From Jejuia sp040720935 (GTDB lineage Bacteria; Bacteroidota; Bacteroidia; Flavobacteriales; Flavobacteriaceae): a DNA stretch of 64,000 bases. The position numbers were made by a program, and so were the translations under genes. The stretch lies in the NCBI RefSeq assembly GCF_040720935.1, contig NZ_JBFDAE010000001.1, forward strand, positions 124,001 through 188,000, in the 5' to 3' direction. Below are positions 58,906-64,000 of this stretch, one piece after another (positions within the stretch are counted from its first letter, which is position 1; every line of letters starts with the position of its first letter). The notes beneath the pieces are model-generated. The model did not search any database. It was not told the DNA's origin and worked only from the letters and a program-made list of their open reading frames with translations.

Positions 58906-60111
58906 TTGGATATTTCTTTATATATAGCCAAACGTTACCTGCGTTCTAAGAGCAGTAACAATGCTATTAATTTTATTACCATAATCGCACTTATTGGTGT
59001 GGTTTTAGGTGCTGCTTCTCTATTTATTGTACTCTCTGGTTTTGCAGGATTAAAAGATTTTACATTACAATTCTCTAGCGTTGTAGATCCCGATCTTAAA
59101 GCCGAAACCACCATCGGGAAATCCTTTATTTTAACAGACGAACAAAAGAAAAAACTCAACACTATTGAAGGTGTCGCCCTCTATTCTCAAGTTATAGAAG
59201 AACGTGTGGTGGTGTATGCCGATGGTAAAAACTATTTGGCAAGCATTAAAGGCGTAGATGGTAATTTTAATAAAGTTAACGCTATCGATTCTGTAATTCC
59301 TCAAGGGAGTTGGTTAGCACAAAAAACCAATCAAATCGTTTCAGGTTGGGGTGTTGCCCAAAATTTATCCTTCGGTGTTTTAGATTATGGCAAAACAGTA
59401 AACATATATGTGCCAAAACCAGGAAAAGGGCAAATAACGTCCACGAAAAATGCCTTTAATACCGTTAGTGCCATAAATGTTGGCATTTTCGATATCAACG
59501 AAAAACTCAACGATACTTACGTTTATGCCTCAACGAGTTTAGCACAACGTCTTTTAAATTATGAGCCCAATCAAATTTCGGCAATTGAGTTTAAGCTGAA
59601 AAACGGTGCCGATGAAGCTGTAATAAAATCAAAAATTCAAGACATTTTAGGCGAAAACATCGTCCTAAAAAACCGCATGCAACTTAACGATGCACTTTAT
59701 AAAATGCTCAATAGCGAAAATTTGCTTATATACTTGTTGCTCACATTGGTTTCGGCACTTTTAATCTTCAACGTCATCGGGTCTATCATCATGATGATTT
59801 TAGAAAAAAAACAGTCGTTAAACACACTATTCAATTTAGGTGTTCCCATAAAAAACATGCGTAAAATTTTCTTTTTGCAAGGGTCTGCCATCACGCTAAT
59901 AGGTTGTATTATTGGTTTGTTTTTGGGTTTTATAATCGTACAAGTACAACAAACATTTGGGGTAGTACCCATCACACCATCGCTGGCGTACCCTGTAAGC
60001 CTAAAGTTAGAAAACTTTATTATTGTGTTTTTAACCATTTCGGTTTTAGGTGTGGTGTCCTCTAAAATAAGTGCGACTAGAGTTACTGAGAAACTGGTTA
60101 CTGGTTTTTAA
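58906..60111 (+). CDS. FtsX/LolC-family ABC transporter permease
   Basis: Inner-membrane protein of 401 residues. TTG start immediately after the rbfA stop; no better ATG exists and the N-terminus DISLYIAKRYLRSKSS is the usual LolC/E type. Topology: one N-terminal helix (about 20-45), a large periplasmic domain (50-265), and three C-terminal helices (270-400). It likely takes part in lipoprotein release to the outer membrane as a LolC/E-like subunit. The ATPase partner is not adjacent. Cotranscription with rbfA is a known Bacteroidetes arrangement in my recollection. Confidence 0.9.
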   Translation: MDISLYIAKRYLRSKSSNNAINFITIIALIGVVLGAASLFIVLSGFAGLKDFTLQFSSVVDPDLKAETTIGKSFILTDEQKKKLNTIEGVALYSQVIEERVVVYADGKNYLASIKGVDGNFNKVNAIDSVIPQGSWLAQKTNQIVSGWGVAQNLSFGVLDYGKTVNIYVPKPGKGQITSTKNAFNTVSAINVGIFDINEKLNDTYVYASTSLAQRLLNYEPNQISAIEFKLKNGADEAVIKSKIQDILGENIVLKNRMQLNDALYKMLNSENLLIYLLLTLVSALLIFNVIGSIIMMILEKKQSLNTLFNLGVPIKNMRKIFFLQGSAITLIGCIIGLFLGFIIVQVQQTFGVVPITPSLAYPVSLKLENFIIVFLTISVLGVVSSKISATRVTEKLVTGF

Positions 60112-60230
60112 AATTTTTTGAACGAGTTTGCCAACTTTCTTTTCGATGAATAAATTCTGTTTGTTAGGACAATGCTTTACATTTGCTGAGCTTCATGCGG
60201 AAAAAATATTTCAAGAATTAAACAAACAGC

Positions 60231-61667
60231 ATGCTTTTTAACTCTATTGACTTTGCTATATTTTTGCCAATTATATTCGTGCTCTATTGGTTTGTAACAA
60301 ACAAAAATCTCAAACTTCAGAATTTTTTAATAGTTAGCGCAAGCTATCTGTTTTATGGCTGGTGGGATTGGCGGTTTCTTTCGTTGATATTATTCAGTAC
60401 CATTGTTGACTATTCCATTGGAATTCTACTTTCAAAAGAAAATAAGAAAAAAAACAGATTAATATTACTTTGGGTAAGCATCCTAATAAATCTAGGGTTT
60501 TTAGGTTTCTTTAAATACTACAACTTCTTTCTAGACAATTTTAGTACTGCATTTACCTTTTTTGGTGCTGATATAAAAACAGACTCTTTAAATATCATAT
60601 TGCCAGTAGGAATAAGCTTTTACACGTTTCAAACTTTAAGCTATACAATTGATGTTTACAAACGGAAACTAGAGCCAACAAAGGATTTTATTGCCTTTTC
60701 TGCTTTCGTGAGCTTCTTTCCACAATTAGTCGCTGGACCCATTGAAAAAGCTACAAATTTATTGCCTCAATTTTATAAAAAAAGAACTTTCGAATCCGAA
60801 AAAGCAATTGATGGCATACACTTAATACTTTGGGGATTATTTAAGAAAATTGTTATTGCAGACTCATGCGCTATCTATGTGAATGAAATTTTCTCTAACT
60901 ATGAAAGCATGAATTCATTGAGCTTACTATTAGGAGCCATCTATTTTGCATTCCAAATTTATGGCGACTTTAGTGGCTATTCTGATATAGCCATTGGAAC
61001 TTCAAAATTATTTGGAATAGATTTAATGCGGAATTTTGCCTTTCCCTACTTTTCAAGAGATATTGCTGAATTCTGGAGAAGGTGGCACATCTCTTTATCA
61101 ACATGGTTTAGAGACTATTTATATATTCCCCTAGGCGGAAGTAAAGTTTCAAAACTATTAAGTTTTAGAAATATATTTATAATTTTTATCGTTAGCGGAT
61201 TTTGGCATGGTGCCAATTGGACTTTTATTATTTGGGGATGTTTAAATGCTATCTATTTCATCCCATTATTTCTAACAAAACGAAATCGAAATAATCTAAA
61301 TATAGTCTCACAAGGAAAAATATTTCCGAGTTTTCATGAGTTAATTTCTATGCTAACAACATTCGTTTTAGTTAGTATAGGTTGGATATTTTTTAGGGCA
61401 GACGCCATATCAATTGCTATAAATTACATTAAAAAATTATTCAGCTTCAATTTTGATAACGGTTTACAATATTTATCAATTGAAAGATATGCTCCTGAAT
61501 TAATGCTATTAATTTCTTGTTTTATACTCGTAGAATGGCATTCAAGAGCACAAGAACATCCGTTTTTTGGAACCTGGAGAAATTTTAAATTAATTTCTGC
61601 TTTGGTGGGACTAATTACACTCGGTGTGTATTCCAATGTAACAGATTTTATTTATTTTCAGTTTTAG
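60231..61667 (+). CDS. MBOAT-family O-acyltransferase (AlgI-like)
   Basis: Polytopic protein of 478 residues. The MBOAT signature is clear: RRWHISLSTWFRDYLYIPLGG (His286) and SGFWHGANWTFIIWG (catalytic His326). The early SYLFYGWWDWRF segment is also typical of the AlgI/DltB group. It should move an acyl group, usually acetyl, across the membrane to an extracytoplasmic polymer. The gene immediately downstream encodes an SGNH-like protein, the classical partner in AlgI-AlgX/AlgJ systems. Which polysaccharide is modified is unknown. Confidence 0.92.
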   Translation: MLFNSIDFAIFLPIIFVLYWFVTNKNLKLQNFLIVSASYLFYGWWDWRFLSLILFSTIVDYSIGILLSKENKKKNRLILLWVSILINLGFLGFFKYYNFFLDNFSTAFTFFGADIKTDSLNIILPVGISFYTFQTLSYTIDVYKRKLEPTKDFIAFSAFVSFFPQLVAGPIEKATNLLPQFYKKRTFESEKAIDGIHLILWGLFKKIVIADSCAIYVNEIFSNYESMNSLSLLLGAIYFAFQIYGDFSGYSDIAIGTSKLFGIDLMRNFAFPYFSRDIAEFWRRWHISLSTWFRDYLYIPLGGSKVSKLLSFRNIFIIFIVSGFWHGANWTFIIWGCLNAIYFIPLFLTKRNRNNLNIVSQGKIFPSFHELISMLTTFVLVSIGWIFFRADAISIAINYIKKLFSFNFDNGLQYLSIERYAPELMLLISCFILVEWHSRAQEHPFFGTWRNFKLISALVGLITLGVYSNVTDFIYFQF

Positions 61668-61673
61668 GTTTAT

Positions 61674-62555
61674 ATGGCACATTTTACAAAATATTTAATT
61701 TCAATTTTAATAGGCACTTTATGCTTATTGTATGTATGTGATTTTATATATACTCAAGTTTATTTACACAGTAATCCAAGAAATAAATTACAATATATTT
61801 TAAATACAACGGGAGAGCATTTTGATACCGTATTTATGGGTTCATCTAGAGTTGCAAATCACGTTGACACTAAATTATTTGATAGTAAATCAAATAGCAA
61901 AACAATTAATTTAGGAGTTGAAGGTGCTGGGCTAAATGACAATTTACTGCAATTAAAACTTCTTATTTCCAACAACACCATTTCTAAGGTTTTTTTACAA
62001 ATTGACACCAATTTTGAGTCCGATACACCTTCTAACATAGCGATATCAGAAGCAATGCCTTTTTTGAATCAGAATAAAATAATTAACAACCATATTAAAA
62101 CGTATTTAAATAATTCCACAAAATTAGAATGTATTCCTTTTTATAGATACGCCATAAATGATCCAAAAATTGGCTTTAGGGAAATGTTCTTTTCGGTTTT
62201 TAATAAAAAGCCGAAGACTGATCCTAGCATAGGGTTTACGCCTAAACTTGGAAATAGACGTCCTTTAATTCAATATAAGCTTCCTAAAGCTATTAAAAAT
62301 AAAAATAGTGTACTTGAAGAAATAATTCACATTTGTTTAAAAAATAAAATTCGATTAATTACTTATATTTCTCCTTACTGTAGCAAAATTGAGAATAGAG
62401 ATTACATCGCTAAATTGAAAACAAAAATCCCCAATCTTATTGATTTATCAAAAGGTTATGATGATACATTATTTTTTAATTGTGGTCATTTAAACAATGA
62501 AGGCGCAAAAATATTTACGAATAATTTATATGATGTAACGAAAAATAAGTACTAG
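61674..62555 (+). CDS. SGNH-like protein, likely partner of the MBOAT acyltransferase
   Basis: Protein of 293 residues with an N-terminal membrane anchor (residues 6-24) and an extracytoplasmic domain. TVFMGSSRV (about residues 53-61) is an SGNH block I-like motif, INLGVEGAGLND block II-like, and FNCGHLNNEGAKIF near 268 is block V-like. In block V the usual Asp of DxxH is Asn, while the His is kept. It starts 6 bases after the MBOAT gene, so it likely completes acyl transfer to a polymer, as AlgJ/AlgX or DltD do. A plain esterase role is the alternative. Confidence 0.75.
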   Translation: MAHFTKYLISILIGTLCLLYVCDFIYTQVYLHSNPRNKLQYILNTTGEHFDTVFMGSSRVANHVDTKLFDSKSNSKTINLGVEGAGLNDNLLQLKLLISNNTISKVFLQIDTNFESDTPSNIAISEAMPFLNQNKIINNHIKTYLNNSTKLECIPFYRYAINDPKIGFREMFFSVFNKKPKTDPSIGFTPKLGNRRPLIQYKLPKAIKNKNSVLEEIIHICLKNKIRLITYISPYCSKIENRDYIAKLKTKIPNLIDLSKGYDDTLFFNCGHLNNEGAKIFTNNLYDVTKNKY

Positions 62556-62595
62556 TATCTGGGCGAGTTGCCAGTTGCCCAAAAAATCAAGAATT

Positions 62596-62626
62596 TAATC
62601 TGTGAAAATCTGTGTAATCCGTGTCC
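62596..62626 (+). repeat. Short AATCTGTG-type intergenic repeat, copy 2
   Basis: TAATCTGTGAAAATCTGTGT followed by AATCCGTGTCC: three near-identical units of about ten bases. The reverse copy at 40278-40300 has two units. Confidence 0.5.
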
Positions 62627-62630
62627 AAAC

Positions 62631-63626
62631 TTACTCCATAAACTGATAGCCAGCAAACTTCTCCAACACGGCATCAAAAGCAGCAAAAACATCCTCGGAA
62701 TGATCGCTAGTTACCATTTTCATACGGTATTCCTTAAAATGTGGAATGCCTTTAAAGTAATTGGTGTAATGGCGTCGGGTTTCAAAAACACCTAAAATTT
62801 CGCCTTTCCAATCAATAGCCATTTGTAAGTGTCGGCGGGCAGCTTCCACACGTTCTTCTAAAGAAATGGGCGCTAAATGTTCGCCTGTATTAAAAAAGTG
62901 TTTTACTTGTTTAAAAAACCAAGGATTGCCGATACTGGCACGACCAATCATGGCACCGTCCAATCCATAAACGTCCCGCATTTCCATCGCCTTTTCTGGG
63001 GAAACTATATCGCCATTTCCAAATACGGGAATGTGCATGCGTGGATTGTTTTTTACGGCTGCAATAGGTTTCCAATCGGCATCGCCTTTATACATTTGTG
63101 CGCGCGTACGCCCATGAATCGCTATGGCTTTACAGCCTACATCTTGGAGTCTTTCGGCAACCTCAACAATTTTTATGGAATCGTGGTCCCAACCTAAACG
63201 GGTTTTTACGGTAATGGGCAAATTGGTGCGTTTTACCATTTCTGCAGTCAGCTTTTCCATCAAACAGATATCTTTTAAAATACCAGCTCCTGCGCCCTTA
63301 CTCACTACTTTTTTTACGGGACAACCGAAATTAATGTCAATGATATCTGGATTTGATTTTTCAACAATATCAATGGTTTGCAACATGCTATCCAAATTGG
63401 CTCCAAAAATTTGAATGCCAACTGGTCGCTCTTTTTCATAAATATCCAATTTCATGACGCTTTTTGCAGCATTACGAATTAAGCCTTCACTAGACACAAA
63501 CTCTGTATAAACCACATCGGCACCTTGCTCTTTGCATAACGCCCGAAACGGAGGATCGCTCACATCTTCCATAGGCGCTAAAAGCAATGGGAAATCAGGA
63601 AGTTCTATGTTGTCTATTTTTACCAA
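62631..63626 (-). CDS. dusB: tRNA-dihydrouridine synthase
   Basis: Flavoprotein of 331 residues that reduces uridines in tRNA. Signatures: LAPMEDVSDPPFR (17-29), FGCPVKKVVSKGAGAG with active-site Cys102, VKTRLGWD, IHGRTRAQMYKG, NGDIVSPEKA and GRASIGNPW. The length and MEDVS motif point to DusB. Monocistronic, convergent with the SGNH-like gene. Confidence 0.94.
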   Translation of the reverse strand: MVKIDNIELPDFPLLLAPMEDVSDPPFRALCKEQGADVVYTEFVSSEGLIRNAAKSVMKLDIYEKERPVGIQIFGANLDSMLQTIDIVEKSNPDIIDINFGCPVKKVVSKGAGAGILKDICLMEKLTAEMVKRTNLPITVKTRLGWDHDSIKIVEVAERLQDVGCKAIAIHGRTRAQMYKGDADWKPIAAVKNNPRMHIPVFGNGDIVSPEKAMEMRDVYGLDGAMIGRASIGNPWFFKQVKHFFNTGEHLAPISLEERVEAARRHLQMAIDWKGEILGVFETRRHYTNYFKGIPHFKEYRMKMVTSDHSEDVFAAFDAVLEKFAGYQFME

Positions 63627-63655
63627 AGGGTTTTATTTTGGCGCAAAATTAAGAA

Positions 63656-64000
63656 TTATTTCTTGATAATCTTTTTGATGATTATTCTGTTCGAATTAAG
63701 CCAGATTTTAACAATATATATACCAGGACTAAAAGAAGACATATCAAGTGAGGTATTGGTATCGTTTCCTGCATAAAGCCGCGTCATTTTGGTATCAAAT
63801 AGTTCTATAGAAACCATTTCTAAACTTTTAACTTTTAAAATATGGCTTACAGGATTTGGGTATAATACAACCTCATGTTTATCTTTAAAAAATGGGTTAG
63901 ATAATTCAACATCGCTAGTTGAAAAAGCCATGAGCTTTGCTGTATCTGTGAACGTAAGCCCACCAACCATTTTATTAAAAAATTCAGAGGTTATTAAATA
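63656..64000 (-). CDS. Type IX secretion substrate, C-terminal part (partial at right edge)
   Basis: The frame is open to the window end, beyond the Met at 63970 (preceding residues YLITSEFFNK), so only the C-terminal 114 residues are visible. The final about 75 residues have the T9SS type A sorting pattern: EVVLYPNPVSHILKVKS, VSIELFDTKMTRLY, LDMSSFSPGIYIVKI, and the basic IIIKKIIKK tail. The full protein should be exported and attached to the surface. The identity of its catalytic or binding part lies outside the window. Confidence 0.85.
   Translation of the reverse strand, partial: YLITSEFFNKMVGGLTFTDTAKLMAFSTSDVELSNPFFKDKHEVVLYPNPVSHILKVKSLEMVSIELFDTKMTRLYAGNDTNTSLDMSSFSPGIYIVKIWLNSNRIIIKKIIKK

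Noticed and set aside
60146..60241. 31-codon ORF (MNKFCLLGQCFTFAEL...) between the permease and MBOAT genes
   Set aside because: Short, overlaps the MBOAT start by 11 bases, no recognisable family or start signal. A leader peptide cannot be excluded but is not supported.

Overview
The window is a chromosomal segment of a Bacteroidetes bacterium, almost certainly a member of the Flavobacteriaceae. The evidence is a flexirubin-type pigment cluster with a tyrosine ammonia-lyase close to that of Flavobacterium johnsoniae, a SusC/SusD pair, a type IX secretion C-terminal sorting domain, an IPExxxVDY protein, low G+C, and promoters of the Bacteroidetes form (TTTG or TTG near -33, TAnnTTTG near -7). 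Most genes lie on the minus strand. Several start at TTG or GTG, and some overlap the previous stop codon.

Layout. 1-8241 (minus): flexirubin/aryl-polyene operon, read from right to left: tyrosine ammonia-lyase, WG-repeat protein, ketoreductase, ketosynthase, ACP, acyltransferase, dehydratase, thioesterase, ketosynthase, and a second ketosynthase-like gene cut by the window edge. A flavin-dependent halogenase-like gene diverges from it (8339-9583). 9662-11945: secreted protein of unknown function and a DASS-type anion transporter. 11999-24730 (minus): a polysaccharide utilisation locus with a GntR/LacI-type regulator, SusC, SusD, GH36 alpha-galactosidase, sodium:solute symporter and FG-GAP/UnbV lipoprotein; three helically phased boxes sit at the susC promoter. 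24748-33168 (minus): hydrolase, AddB-like nuclease, OmpA/TSP3 porin and AddA-like helicase-nuclease. 33293-40903: Mn-type superoxide dismutase, an orphan small gene, two copies of a candidate small RNA, PurF, PfkB kinase, AAA ATPase, ParE-type toxin-antitoxin pair, RNase H and PurN. 41091-45385 (plus): housekeeping acpP-fabF-rnc, IPExxxVDY protein and pyruvate kinase. 45386-51253: a non-coding segment with a 24-bp perfect inverted repeat, then two restriction-modification systems (type IIG-like; cytosine methylase plus PD-(D/E)XK protein). 51354-56494: DinB, DUF2238-CYTH-YciI lipoprotein operon, PBP1C. 56710-58265: HpaI-type aldolase, debris of an MFS sugar porter cut by a probable IS3-type remnant, tRNA-Met and methylmalonyl-CoA epimerase. 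58501-64000: RbfA, LolC/FtsX-type permease, MBOAT acyltransferase with an SGNH-like partner, DusB, and the C-terminus of a type IX-secreted protein.

How genes work together. The ammonia-lyase should supply 4-coumarate as starter, and the ACP/KS/KR/DH set extends it to a polyene. This set is separate from the housekeeping acpP-fabF at 41091-42587. The SusCD locus should import alpha-galactosides across the outer membrane; the GH36 enzyme has no visible signal peptide, so final cleavage is probably cytoplasmic. The most unusual signals are regulatory or non-coding: the phased operators at susC, the duplicated small RNA, and a terminator-like hairpin inside the start of the rnc coding sequence. 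I found no CRISPR array, prophage or clearly undescribed multi-gene system. All functional calls are from reading the sequence without database searches.
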